From Ulota crispa (Eukaryota; Streptophyta; Bryopsida; Orthotrichales; Orthotrichaceae), in NCBI GenBank assembly GCA_963920765.1, contig OY987252.1:5813966-5877965 (forward strand): a stretch of 64,000 nt of DNA. Reading direction: 5' to 3'. Position 1 is the stretch's first letter; the number at the start of each line of letters is the position of its first letter. The notes under the pieces were generated by a model. It was not told the origin of the DNA. It worked only from the letters and a program-made list of their open reading frames with translations, and did not search any database. A program made the position numbers and the translations under genes. Of the stretch, positions 10,711 through 21,632 are shown piece by piece.

Positions 10711-11244
10711 ACCAATTCACGATGATGACTAAGGAAAAAAAATGAAGACCAAAATCACCTCTCCTCCTAGAGGAATAGGCCTAAGAAATTGGGTAAAATA
10801 TGATGGTTTAGGGTAAACTTGCAAAGTCTTAAAGAGATGTGAAAGAGGGGTCACAAGACTCCTTCCACTAGGCGATTCAACCACATGATCCTCCTAGCTC
10901 AATTACATGGGGCACAATGCTACAAAATTGGAATCCACTCCAACATGCAAAAGTCAACCAAAATTGCTAATATGTGAATGCAAAGCTATTATTATTGATA
11001 TGTACAATCTCGTGCCCACAACCATGATTGCTTGTTAATTACAGCCGCCCAAGTCTTTACATCAATACCAGCAAATGCTGTGAGTAATTTGACAGCTGCA
11101 ATTAATAGACAAACAAGTTTGCAAGTATGTTTGCGCAAGGAATTAGTGCGCTATTGCCTAAGAGTTACTTTGCACTTGAGACCATGAAATCCAAGAAAAT
11201 GTAAAAGAATGTGTTGGCTAGTGTAAGTGTGAGGGTCTTGGAGT
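10711..11244. other. No gene recognised
   Basis: AT-rich sequence with nothing I can support on either strand. Confidence 0.4.
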
Positions 11245-11281
11245 CTTGGTAGCTGCAATCGCTACTTGGTTGTATGGCTAA

Positions 11282-11399
11282 GGGTGGGATTGTGTCGACA
11301 AACAAAAGATGCAATTATCTTCCCTTCAAGGTCGCATCCATGTATGCAACTTGGAAGGGTTGATAATTGCATCTTTTGTTTGTTGACACGATCGTACCC
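11282..11399. repeat. Long imperfect hairpin (foldback 1, miRNA-precursor-like)
   Basis: Arms 11282-11330 and 11350-11399 are inverted copies with a 19-nt loop. The core ACAAACAAAAGATGCAATTA (left) is matched without mismatch by TAATTGCATCTTTTGTTTGT (right). Weaker pairing continues outward to about 11245 and 11440. Length and pairing resemble a plant MIRNA foldback or a small foldback transposon. No known mature miRNA is recognised. Confidence 0.6.
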
Positions 11400-11490
11400 T
11401 CAACTGTACAATCGTAATCATTTATCGCATGGCAACTTCAGCTTGGATTGACTAGATTCACATTGGAACCTCCTCTAGTCCTCCCCCTTT

Positions 11491-11580
11491 CAAAGAATTG
11501 CAAGGGCAAGGAATTGAATCCCAAACCTCATGGGTAGTAGCCCATGGGCCTTCACCAATACACCACGTGCTAGGCTAGAT
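11491..11580 (-). mobile_element. tRNA-derived SINE-like unit 1
   Basis: On the minus strand GCCTAGCACGTGGTG (A-box position) is followed about 40 bases later by GGTTTGGGATTCAATTCC (B-box position). The same arrangement recurs three more times to 13745, so it is a repeat and not a tRNA gene. Conserved GGCCCATGGGCT lies between the boxes. Confidence 0.5.
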
Positions 11581-11890
11581 GTCCAATACAAAAATAATAA
11601 TGTACTTGTGTTGTAAATGAGAGTACAATCATTATTTTGCAAATTCTATAGTTCTAAGGCTACTTCAGCAGACTAAAGTATTTGTTTTTAAGAATCTTTG
11701 AACGGGAAAAAGTTGGCTAATGTAGTTTAGTTTTGCCTTCAACAATTTCTTCAGATTCCAATTCTTAATTTAAAAGTTATACTGATGAAAGGGTAGAAAA
11801 TGCAAGTAATTCACAAATCTTGATGTGTTGGCTGGTGCTGATGTAATGGTTTTTGGCAGTTGCAATTGGTGGATGGACAACCAGTCAACT
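11581..11890. other. SINE body and spacer
   Basis: The 3' body shared with units 2-4: words such as AAGTATTTGTTTTTAAGAAT, CAATTTCTTCAGATT and TTAATTTAAAAGTTATA recur after or before each tRNA-like head. No gene is seen. Confidence 0.45.
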
Positions 11891-12068
11891 AGGGTTGGAG
11901 GCAAGATCTCATCAAGATGTACAGCTCCTCAAAATCAACGAATGGTCCACATGCAAGCTTATCCGGATGTGGTTTCAAAATTCAACCACATCCGGATAGG
12001 TTTGCATGGGAACCATGTGTTGATATCAAGGACCAGTATATCTTGAGAAGCCCTTGCCTACAACCTTG
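11891..12068. repeat. Long imperfect hairpin (foldback 2, miRNA-precursor-like)
   Basis: Arms 11891-11974 and 11984-12068 pair around a 9-nt loop. The 15-base stem next to the loop (TATCCGGATGTGGTT against AACCACATCCGGATA) is perfect; further out, TTGGAGGCAAG, CATCAAGATGTAC and ATCAACGAATGG pair with GCCTACAA, TATATCTTGAG and CCATGTGTTGAT with mismatches and small bulges. The fold is about 180 nt overall, in the range of plant MIRNA precursors. It directly abuts SINE-like unit 2. Confidence 0.65.
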
Positions 12069-12087
12069 GTCGTCTACCACCGAGAGG

Positions 12088-12162
12088 ACTTGAACCCCAG
12101 ACCCCTTTGGTACTAGCCCATGGGCCTTCAGCAACACACCACAAGCTAGGCTAGAGGTCCGG
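12088..12162 (-). mobile_element. tRNA-derived SINE-like unit 2
   Basis: Minus-strand CTAGCTTGTGGTGTGTTG (A-box position) and GGGGTTCAAG (B-box position), with the shared GGCCCATGGGCT between. Its body continues to about 12360 and is close to that of unit 3. Confidence 0.5.
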
Positions 12163-12360
12163 TAGTGAATTAATACTGTACTTGTATTGTAAATCATAGC
12201 ACTATCATTTTTTTGCAAGTTTGGAGGCTTTTTTAGCATACTGAAGTATCTGTTTATAAGAATCTCTAAACCAAGAAAAGTTGTTTACTGTAGTTCCATT
12301 TCACCTCCACCAATTTTTTCCAAATTTCTATTCCTTAATTAAAAGTTATAAGCATAAATA

Positions 12361-12540
12361 ACAAGTTCCAAAGAATTGCAACATCAAGGGTTTGAACCCA
12401 AGACCTCCTGATTAACAACCCATGGGCCTTCACCAACACACCACATGCTAGGCCAAATGTCCAATAGAGAATTAATATTGTACTTCTACTATAAATCATA
12501 GCACTACCTTTATTTTGCAAATTCAAAGGCTATTTCAGTG
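12361..12540 (-). mobile_element. tRNA-derived SINE-like unit 3
   Basis: The clearest copy: minus-strand GGCCTAGCATGTGGTGTG and TTGGGTTCAAACCC, a good B box. It follows 12166-12360, whose ending AAGTTATAAGCATAAATAAC recurs before unit 4. Head and body together form a unit of roughly 300-370 bp. Confidence 0.55.
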
Positions 12541-13089
12541 ACTAAGCCTTGAGGCTTGAAGGACCATGGCCTTTACTTTCTTCAAAAGATACTCAAACTT
12601 GTCATTTCTATGGCAAAGAATAAAAAAGTTTGAAGATTAGTCTTTTTGCATATCTAACCATAGGATCTTGTACTAGACTTGTATAAGAATATGTCATTCA
12701 AAATTTAAAAACTTCGACCGCACAAATTGCAAAATATTAACATTTAAAGGATAAAAAATAAGCATTTTGCACCTTGCACGACTAGTTTACTTGACTTTGA
12801 GCTTTTTTAACTTCAAATTTTTGCACCATGGAGTTTTCAGGTTTACTATTTTACGGTAGGGAATTGAGTTGAGAGTCTTTGGAAAAAAACCAAAACAAAA
12901 AATACTTAATTTTCATTATTAAAAAAACATTAAATAGAAGACAGTTTGAAATTGAACAAAATTTTACATCATTTGTTACCTAGCAATGGAATTGAATCAC
13001 AAGAATCCCAATGGTGAGATTGTCCTAGCAAGTACCAAGCAATCTTCACCATTTGGTCCCTTTCCATTTTCCAATGTATTTTTTAGGGT
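12541..13089. other. No gene recognised
   Basis: AT-rich spacer with runs of A; weak likeness to the upstream part of the dispersed repeat at 18884-19590. Confidence 0.4.
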
Positions 13090-13495
13090 TTAATATTATA
13101 TTTGCATTCAAAGATGAAATTCAGTAGGTCATAAGTTGTTTTTTCAAAGCACAATCACACCTACTTGCAAACTAAAACTTCTTATAACATTCACCTCATC
13201 AATCAAAATTCCATGATTCAAAGCTCCCCACATCTATATAAGTCTAAAGAACCTACTCCAGATTTTTATTATAAAAAAAGAAAATTTGAAAGAAGTTATT
13301 GGCTGCCTAAGGAGCAACTTTTCATAGGATTTAATATTTAACATCTTCAATAACTGTCAAAATGAAAGGAAAATGGCATTCCCTCGTAGAACTTTGAATT
13401 TTTGACCTTTGATAAAAGTTTCATAAAATCATGCGTAGTGATTTAGCCATAGGAATATGCCCAAAATCCTATTTGTCTCCAAATGGGACAACGGT
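13090..13495 (+). repeat. Dispersed noncoding repeat R1, copy A
   Basis: Shared in the same orientation with 18884-19590 and inverted with 51525-52240. Marker words: AACTTCTTATAACATTCACC / CTCATCAATCAAAATTCC and TTTAGCCATAGGAATATGCC. It ends in GGGACAACGGTC, and the three copies diverge abruptly after that word. No open frame is shared. Confidence 0.55.
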
Positions 13496-13627
13496 CTTTT
13501 AGGGGCTACAGTATTTGTTTTGAATGAACACAAAATTAAGAAAAGTTGGCCATTGTTGTTGAGTTTCACCTCCACTATTTTTTTCTCAGATTACTCTATC
13601 TTAATTAAAAGTTATAGGCATAAATAA

Positions 13628-13975
13628 CAAGTTCTAAATAATTGCAACGTCAAGGCTTTGAACCAAATCACCAATGACCTCCTGGTTACCAGCCCATGGG
13701 CCATTAGGCCTTCACCAACACACCACATTTTAGCACAGATGTCCAAGGGACATTCAAAATTGCATTTGTATTTTAAATGTCACTATTGTACTGTTGTCAT
13801 TATTTTCCAAATTTGGAGGCCATTTTAGCATACTTAAGTATTTCTTTGAAGAAACAATAAACCAAGAGAACATGGCTACTATAGTTTCTTTAGGCTCCCA
13901 ACTAATTTTTCTAGACTTCACTTCATCACTTGCAATTTACAAGAGAAAAGAAAATACGGTTTACATAAATTGTAT
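13628..13975 (-). mobile_element. tRNA-derived SINE-like unit 4
   Basis: Head at 13628-13745 with AACACACCACAT (complement of the A-box side), a weakened B box (GGTTCAAAGCC on the minus strand) and an 8-bp internal insertion; body to about 13975. It is the most diverged of the four. Confidence 0.45.
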
Positions 13976-15070
13976 GTAGTAAAAAATTGGCTTTGACCTC
14001 TGCATACATATTTTGCTTGGATTATAAAATCTCAATTCTAAATAGATTGTTGCAACTCAAGTTTTGCTTCATATCTAAATCCCTTTTAATTATGACTTCT
14101 AACTTCTTCTTCTATTTTAAAACTCTTGTTGGGGTCAAAACTTAAATGTGGGTTCAAGCCTTGCTAGTGTCTACAAAAAACCAAATTGTAAACATTGTCG
14201 TTAAAAAAATTTTGCAATAAAAAATTGCCTATATGTTTTATGTACTTTGAATTGTTTTAGTTGTTTTGGTTTTCAAGGGTTTTAGCACAATGTTATTAGG
14301 ACTATAAGCATTTCCATACCGTAGACAATTTACTTGGTTATTGTGATATAGGGTTTGAATCCTAGAGGTTTCAAATCTTATCTTATGTAAATATGTAATG
14401 TACAAATCAATGTTGAATTCTAGGATTTTACATTTGGGCAACAAAAATTATGCTTTGTGCACATATAGGTCAATGTGAAAGCAAAGTCTCTATATGTTGA
14501 CCCCTACTTCAATAGGAAAATTATCATATGATGCATTTCTTGTAACATAGGAAAAACTGTGTCCTTCACCATATTCTATTAGTTGCATCTGTAAAAATGA
14601 AGGAATAAGGTGTGGTTTAGCATGTTACATTTGATTGAGTTAGGAAGAAAGTACAAAAACTGGGTTGGTCACTAGATGATGTAGTAAAATGCTTGTAATA
14701 CATGTAGTAAATCCAAATCACATCATGCAGTTCTTTCACAAAAGTGATTATTTCCATGGGTTAACTGCATTGATATGTGGTTTAGGAATATACTCTACTT
14801 GTGTTATGTAAGCGTCCATAATACAAATGCACAATACAATATGTAGAGAAGACATAGTGAACTATAAATGCTTCATTTCATACCAAATTTTGCAAGTGCC
14901 TCAACAAGTGCTAAGCCTTCTTGGATCCTTATTTTGAACAAATTATTATATATATTTACATCCATGTAGACTAGTTGCACACATTTCCAAAAAAAAAAAT
15001 TTACTCATCTCCTCATATCCCAATGCCTTGAGCTATAGCATACATCAAAAATATTTCAAAAATATAATAC
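13976..15070. other. No gene recognised
   Basis: AT-rich DNA. An A run near 14989-14999 lies downstream of the minus-strand gene that ends at 15071 but, being A on the plus strand, is not its poly(A) tail. Confidence 0.4.
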
Positions 15071-17560
15071 CTAGACATCTCCTAGATCTACAAAGTTTTG
15101 CGCTAAATCTACGCCATTTTTCAAAAACCTTTGCAACTTGTTTTGAGATTGCAAAGTAGTCAATAGTGCCACTACTGGCCTATCGTACCAATTATGGATG
15201 TAGTTGTACATGGAACTTAATAATTGAGCCTCGTGGAATGTATTATCTTCAACAAAGGGTGATTGTTGCTCGAAAGTCATGTTGGCAATTGATCCCACAC
15301 TGTGACCAAGGTTATCATATAGTATGCCTCGTGGATGGGGTTCATGTGAAAAGACATTGCGAACTATGTCCCAATGTCCACCAGCAAGCTGACCTGCATA
15401 CAATCAATGCTCATGATCGCCATCTCTAATCAACCCCTTGATGATGTTGGTGACGCTCTCTACACTTTCAAACCACATAGCCTCCTCCATGGTTTGTGTC
15501 AGTAGATGACAGGCGTCAAAAGACCACTTCCAAAGCCACAACAAATCCTTTCTCCAATGAACCCTATTACCTAGCCCCGGTAAATTATCTTCATCATGCT
15601 TGTAATGAATTGGCATGTGGTTTTGGAGGCCAAACATTTTGTACAGCCGCTCATGAAAAGGAGCCTTGCAAATAATGCATCTTTTTGTTGTCACCATGTG
15701 GGCAATGAGACACCTAGGATGGTACATATGCAAGCACGTACCCAAGCTCCATCCGCCCTCAAGGCTAAAAGGCTCTTAACACATAATGCATATTGTGGCG
15801 TCTTTTACAAAATCTTGAAGGTTAGGCCACAAGAATGAGGGTTTGCCTACTTGGCCTTTGCGCAAATACCTACATTGTGCAGTGTTATATTCAAAATGCA
15901 AAGTTCCGTCCACGTTCCAATCAATGCTTGTGTTCAGCCGGTTTGTCGGCAACGTCTTGGAGAACATCTCTTCAATGCAAGGCCACAAGGTCAAGCCAAA
16001 ATAACAATGACCTCCATCATTGAATTTTACAGCTACTCTCTTCACTTCTCACTGCATTTGCAAGGCTTTGTTCTCCTAAATGTTGCACGCCAACTTCATG
16101 TTTAGCAACAAATGCAGCATTTCCTTTCTTTTAGGGCTTTGGACCAGTCTGGTATTTGAGGCCTTCAAGAAGTACAATCTTTGTTACAGCTTTGTGTTTG
16201 ATGTGGTGAGAACCACAACATTATCCTCAGCTGCCACGAAGTAAAGTTCAAGAGAGCGCACGGAGTTTGTTAGTTCTTCCATGTTTGCCTGCGTATTTGC
16301 TACCTCTGCTTTTGCTTGCTCCGCACGTGCACACATGGAGTTTGTTAACTCCTCCATGTTTGTTTTTGTGGTTGCCACCTCTGCTTCTGCTTGCTTCGCT
16401 TGTGCACGCATGGCATTGAAATAAAACGTGGGCCCCTCAAGGTTTTGCACCAGTTGGATTGCTTCAACACTAGTTGCATTTGAACTTTTGCCTCTGAAAG
16501 TTTGAGGCAGAAATGATAACCAAGGTCGCACCACAAATTCATTTGCATGAGTGGCAGCTATTGGGCTGTCCTCCATAGCATATGTTGTGCTTGCCACAAC
16601 ATCATCTAGTGATGGAATGTCGTCCATGCTTGATCGTCCTCCGCAAGCTAGAAGGGTGGCAAGGCTTCTAGCGAGCCTGTCATTCTCATCCATGAGGCGC
16701 CCTACCCTTATTCTATGCACCTCTACATCTGCTGCATGTGCCTTTATTGCCTTGTCCTTCTCCGCTTGCAGCATAGCACTAAGTCGCGCAAGCACTAGAG
16801 TTCCTCATCATTGGCACTCGCTCCATCAATCGTGTTCAACCCCACATGTACTTGCTGCGGCGGAACATTTGCATTCACATTCAATTGCATTGCTACTAGC
16901 ACAGCAACCTCATTTGCTACTTTGTTCCCTTCATCAACTCCACGTTCTTCTAATGGCTCAACATCCACTTCCACATCTAGATCCTGCGCATCATGTAGAG
17001 CTGCTACATTCTGGACCAAAACTTGTGCTGGAATCTCTTGCGCAATTGGCTGATTGTCTTCCATGTCATGTGCCACCTCTTACAATATCACATTTGCATT
17101 TGCAGGAATGTGGCGATGTCTATTTGGAAACCTATTTTTCCATTTTTTGGCCTGGTAAGTAGTGCAATCTACATCTTTCCCAAGAAAAACCTCTACGTAC
17201 GCCATTTGACATTGTGAGAGCGTTGCATCCTTCTTTATGGTCTCTCCCCAAAGTGCCAATGAAACCTCAGTTAACCTCTTCTTGAATGCAAGGTGCTTGG
17301 ATTTGTTGATTAAAGCCGTGCCTGACTTCACTTGCGTCTCGTACCTAGTAAAATCCTAATTGCGGTATATGTGGGCCCAGTTGATGTTGGCATGACATGT
17401 CATTCTTGTCTAGGGTTCAATCTTTTGTTCATAGCTAGGCTTTGCTAAAACCTCCACATTGTTAAATGTAGCCCAGTCTACTTCCGACCTGTTTCCCCTC
17501 CTTTTCTTTGGGGATTCACTTTCATTTCTTGAGTGAACTGGGGAGCCTAGAGTAGCCGTA
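15071..17560 (-). pseudogene. Broken gene: coiled coil plus RING-like zinc finger protein
   Basis: Collinear minus-strand fragments from about 17560 to 15071 read as one protein with frameshifts and stops. Order: a basic N-terminal region (KKRRGNRSEVDW), a 17331-17080 segment rich in Lys/Trp (KHLAFKKRL, AKKWKNRFPNRHRH), an acidic segment (17076-16795), a coiled coil with two internal repeats of the type QAEAEV...TNMEELTNS (16795-16184), then a zinc-finger region (ICIMC ... GTCLHMYHPRCL ... CIICKAPFHERLYKMFG) and a C-terminal part rich in Trp and His (HWRKDLLWLWKW). The Cys/His spacing resembles a RING or related treble-clef finger. I do not know the family; the GACGG array upstream and the decay suggest a transposon-borne gene. 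The 16795 break is a simple one-base shift at overlapping stop and start. Confidence 0.45.
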
Positions 17561-17849
17561 TTATTTACCTGCACAGTAAAAAACCATAGTCTGTAGGAGG
17601 ATATAAAGGCAAATTGCTTTGCCTTCTATTGCATGGAGGCAACTGAAATTTGGCAAAGCAAATGCCACATGTATAACACTTCCTCTCAAATTGCAATGCA
17701 AAGCTATCTCAAGCAAAGACAAAGCAACTCAAAAGAGGAAGCACGGTTATGAGGGAATTTAGCAAGTTTATACACTCCAATTACCCAAACTAATTGAGTC
17801 GGTAATCGAGGTCAAATCAGTATTAAAACCCCAAATCTAAATTGTTGAT
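17561..17849. other. Upstream spacer of the RING-like gene
   Basis: No feature supported. Confidence 0.35.
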
Positions 17850-18430
17850 GTGGACAGACGCGCCCCTCTATCAAGGGCCTGGGCATCCATGGAGCGTCCA
17901 CGGAGGTTTGGTTGTCGATCAACATGTTTGTGGCACTGTCCCTAGCCTTCTACCGCCATCATGACAAGTTAAACGCCGTCCGCATTAATTGACAGGCCGC
18001 ACATCAATGGGGAGTCCGTTGGCAGGTTTGGGGGACCATCGACCACTTCAAGGGACTGTCGGCTGCCCCAGTGGTCCGTCTAGAGGTTTGGCAGTCCATC
18101 TCCATGGTCAAGGAACTGTCAGTAGCCTTGTGTTCTCACAATCATAACTAAAAGGTCGTCCAGGCCCGTCGACGGCTTGCATGGATGGACTTGCCGACAT
18201 CATCGACAGCCATCATTGCTCCTTGATGGCCTCCACAGCCTAGAGGGTCCATTGAAGGTCCAGATGGTCCACGCCACCTACCAACGGCCTTGGCAGACAA
18301 ATGGTCCGTCTAGTTGGACTGCTATAATTGAATGCCGACGGCCTTAGCGGACGGATGGTCCATCTAGTTGGACGGCTACAATTGAGCGTCAACGGCCCGT
18401 TGGTTGAGCGCAATAGCCCTTGAACCTTCT
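17850..18430. repeat. GACGG-motif array 2
   Basis: GC-rich, CpG-rich repeats built from GTCCGTC, GACGG and CCGTCTAGTTGGAC. The unit CGGCCTTAGCGGACGGATGG recurs with a period near 60 bp at 18285-18400, and GGTTTGG...GGGACTGTC repeats earlier with a similar spacing. It sits just upstream of the minus-strand RING-like gene. Confidence 0.65.
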
Positions 18431-18883
18431 GTCCATCACTCTGTCCCTAGCAAGGTTTCTACTTCTGTCAAATTTAGGCAAAATTGCACCAAATTTTGTT
18501 GACTAGCACCAATCCTATACAAAATCATCAGTAATATTTGGATGAAATTGTTGAGAAACTTCAAACTTCAAAAAGGCTTGGATGAAATTGCCAAATTGTG
18601 AATGATAACCAAGTTATAGACATGTACCATGTGCTAATGTGATATTTTGTGTCCAACGTGTGGATGAATGTTGAAATATGGAGCAGCAATATAACATTTT
18701 AAATTGCCACTGTGGTACTTCTTAAAAAAGATAAAAATAAACCCTGCTCCCCATTAGACGTGGGCTTGTCTATTTTGACAATCTCAAGTTCTCATGAATG
18801 GCGTGTACAACTATACACAAGAAGGGTACATGAACCTCTAAAGGACCACACCCTTTTTTCTTTGAAAAAAAAAAAAACTATCT
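18431..18883. other. No gene recognised
   Basis: AT-rich spacer; includes a run of 13 A at about 18868. Confidence 0.4.
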
Positions 18884-19590
18884 GGCCCAAAAATTTTAGG
18901 AGCCTTTAACCACTCTTATAACAAAAAAATTGATGTATCCCAAGTTGCGCTCTTCTTTTCCATGTAGGAGATCAATTTAGGTATATGTGCGAGAATTTTC
19001 AAATCAATTGGAACTATACAGCATGTGGGAAAAGTAAAATGAACTAGGGAATGAGTCAAAACACTAAAGTGTTAAGCATTTAATTGTTGAAATGAAAAAT
19101 GCAAATCCTAAAGGTCATAATCTTGTAATAAAAAATCTATTTCCTTTGATTTCATATTTATTCCAAAATAGGCAAAATTGAGTAAAACAAGGGACTTCAA
19201 ATTTCAAAGTTTATTTTAGAGTAGAAAATCCATAACTGTCGGCAAACAAAAACTCCTCATAACTTTGATCTCATTGATTGAAATTGAATGATTTAAAGCT
19301 TCTCACTTATTACAAAAACTTAATGAACAAGTTTCAAATTTGAGTTTTAAAAACATTCAAAAATTAACAAAGTTTTTGGGTTGCTCGAAGTCCCGAACGG
19401 GAAGTCCTCCACAAGTTTTCATAAACTCATGCATAATGTCTTCATGAACTGTCAAAATGAAGAAAAATGTAGATTCCCACATAGATCTTTGAATTCCCCA
19501 ACTTTGACAAATGTATCAAAAAAACCACACAAAATAGTTTAGCCATACGTACATGCCTGCAATCCAACTTGTCCCCCAAAGGGACTATGG
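18884..19590 (+). repeat. Dispersed noncoding repeat R1, copy B
   Basis: The longest match to copy C (inverted, 51525-52240). Shared markers run through the whole length: CAAGTTGCGCTC, GGAGATCAATTTAGGTAT, GAGAATTTTCAAATCAA, CTCATTGATTGAAATTGAAT, CCCGAACGGG and TTTAGCCATACGTACATGCC. It ends in AAGGGACTATGG. Confidence 0.65.
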
Positions 19591-19798
19591 TTGCCGAGTG
19601 GTTAAAAAAGCCAAGATAAATTGCCATTTAGAGCTCCAAGCCTCCAAGTGATAGGACCCTAATAATGTGGTAAGATTTGTTTTTAATTCTAACTTTGTAC
19701 TCTTGAACGACATGAGGGCCAAGCCCTTTTTTTTATTCAAAATGCAATGGAAGCATCTACTTCCAAGGGAATGACTTGATAAGTGAGAAAACAAATTT
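19591..19798. other. No gene recognised
   Basis: A tRNA A-box-like GTTGCCGAGTGGTT at 19590 has no B box downstream. Confidence 0.4.
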
Positions 19799-20225
19799 TT
19801 GCGGAATTAATTGACGCTAATTCCTTGGTGACCCCCTTAGGATTCACAATTTCATGTATATGCTCAATGATGGAACAACAAGTGTCCTGTTCCAATCACA
19901 TAGCAATAATAGTCGGAATGACTTGAAACTTGCTCATTCACTTCCAATTAGGGCGAGGGTCATGTGGGAATTTTTGTAGAATTAATTGACGCTAACTCCT
20001 TGGTGACCCCCTTAGGGTTCACAATTTCATGTAATTGCTCAAAGATGGGAAGGCAAGTATATGTTTGTAGCAAAAACACATGCTACATGGCATAAATTTC
20101 AACTACATGAGTTTATTACGGTAAGGTGTCACGTGAACTTTATTTGGAAGCATAAGGGTTGTTTACAATTGTGACTCCCTTTGCAATTCAAGGTTTTCTC
20201 ACAGTTGCTCTGGAGATGGTAAGTT
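19799..20225. repeat. 175-bp tandem duplication (two clear units, one diverged)
   Basis: AATTAATTGACGCTAATTCC with TTGGTGACCCCCTTAGG and TCACAATTTCATGTA occurs at 19805 and again at 19980, an exact 175-bp offset. A third, weaker unit (TTGTGACTCCC, TTTTCTCACAGTTGCTC) follows near 20130-20220. Confidence 0.7.
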
Positions 20226-20882
20226 GGAGTCAATTTTGAACCTTAACTAAGATGTGTGCTGCTTTGGGTTGTTTAGGGTTTAGGCCCCTTAAATGCCGGA
20301 GCCCTTTCTTAACTTCTTTGTATTTTCAAGGAACTCAATAGCCAACCAAGCTTCTCATAAATATCATAAAGTTTCCAAAAACTATATTTGTATGAATTTG
20401 AGTTTGACATGGTAGAAATTGCAAGGAAATGAAAATTCAACAGTATCACTTGTAGTTTGAAAGATTATAATGTTTCAACATGAAGGTGTTAAGATTGCAA
20501 ACGATGCTTGAATTTTTCTAATTCTCATTTTGCATATAAAATCTAAACAAATTGTCATCAATACAAGATGTGGTTCAAGATTATTACAAGTTTAACTTTA
20601 GTCAATTTACAATTTTGAAAATATACTCTTATATCTTTTTTGAATGGATTTATTATGCCGATTTTTCTCTAGGCTCTTGAGTATTCTAGGCTCATTTCCA
20701 AGATGTTCCAACACAAAAAAATTAAACATTACAATGGACACTCGTGTACAAAATCTTGAGTAGAAAAGTCACCAATGTTCATTTTTTAAATCAAATTTTT
20801 GATGTTGAAAGTAGACTTCAAGACAAACTTATATTCAAGAGACATTACTAGAAAAGGTGATTTGATTAGGTTTTATTCATCT
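20226..20882. other. No gene recognised
   Basis: AT-rich spacer with nothing supported on either strand. Confidence 0.4.
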
Positions 20883-21176
20883 TCAAAGTTTTGTAAACAC
20901 CCAAATAGGGTGCCTTGGGCATTTAGGGGTTAATGGAGCATAGGGTTCGATGAGCGTGTTCAGTTTTGTAGGAGTATTACTGGAATTAAATGACCCAATA
21001 TTAGTTTTCACCCACTTCCAGCCAGTTCTTGCAGCTAGGGCGACGCGTGTACGCATTCCTTTGGAGTCGCAATCTGCAAGGAATTTCCACCAATACTTTG
21101 ACCCTTGGTTGCTCCAACCATCTTTATAGGATATCCAATGGATGGCTTCCACATCCATTCCCTGGACAGCCTCCAT
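20883..21176 (-). CDS. Short open frame of unknown nature
   Basis: A 97-codon minus-strand frame (MEAVQGMDVEAIHW ... KYWWKFLADCDS) rich in Trp and Lys. The composition is protein-like, but I recognise no family and see no companion exons. It lies head-to-head with the kinase-like gene, separated by the C-rich array, so a shared element is possible. Confidence 0.2.
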   Translation of the reverse strand: MEAVQGMDVEAIHWISYKDGWSNQGSKYWWKFLADCDSKGMRTRVALAARTGWKWVKTNIGSFNSSNTPTKLNTLIEPYAPLTPKCPRHPIWVFTKL

Positions 21177-21179
21177 GAC

Positions 21180-21480
21180 AAAATGTCCGTCGCATCATTG
21201 GCGTGCCCAAGACCCTAGACAGTTTGCTCGTTGCCTGGATGGCCAGCCCGTCCCGTAGATGACCCCCTCATCGCCTTGTTTGCCTACCTGCTGCCAAGAT
21301 GGCCCGCCATTTGCCTTGTTTGCCCCCCCCCGTTACCTGGACGGCCCCCCAAATCTTTGTTCCCTTGCCCGTCGCCAAGAAGGCCTGCCCATCCCCTCAA
21401 CGGACTTGTCGTCCACAAGAATTGCCTACTTATATGTCACTTTTGGTTAAATTTGCACAAGTCCCTCTTGCTTTGATAGT
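21180..21480. repeat. GACGG-type array 3 (C-rich)
   Basis: C-rich repeats with GCCTGGATGGCC, GCCCGTCGCCAAGA and GACGGCCCCCC at a spacing near 56 bp. A G run (GGGGGGGGGG) follows at about 21554. It lies upstream of the kinase-like gene, as arrays 2 and 4 lie upstream of their neighbours. Confidence 0.6.
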
Positions 21481-21632
21481 GATTCCTTGTCCTTGATTGT
21501 CTTCAATCCTTGCTTGGAAGCGCAGGTGCTTGGATAGGGGCTCGGATGAAGGAGGGGGGGGGGGAGAATTGTGCAAATTTTGCAAACCTTAAACCCTAAG
21601 TCCTTTGTTCCTTTTACTTGATTTATATTCCA

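Noticed and set aside
19588-19603. tRNA A-box-like GTTGCCGAGTGGTT as a tRNA gene or SINE
   Set aside because: No B box or cloverleaf partner follows within 100 bases.
20846-20860. TTACTAGAAAAGG as a CACTA left end
   Set aside because: First bases do not match CACTA, no partner end was found and no motif array of the known kinds follows directly.
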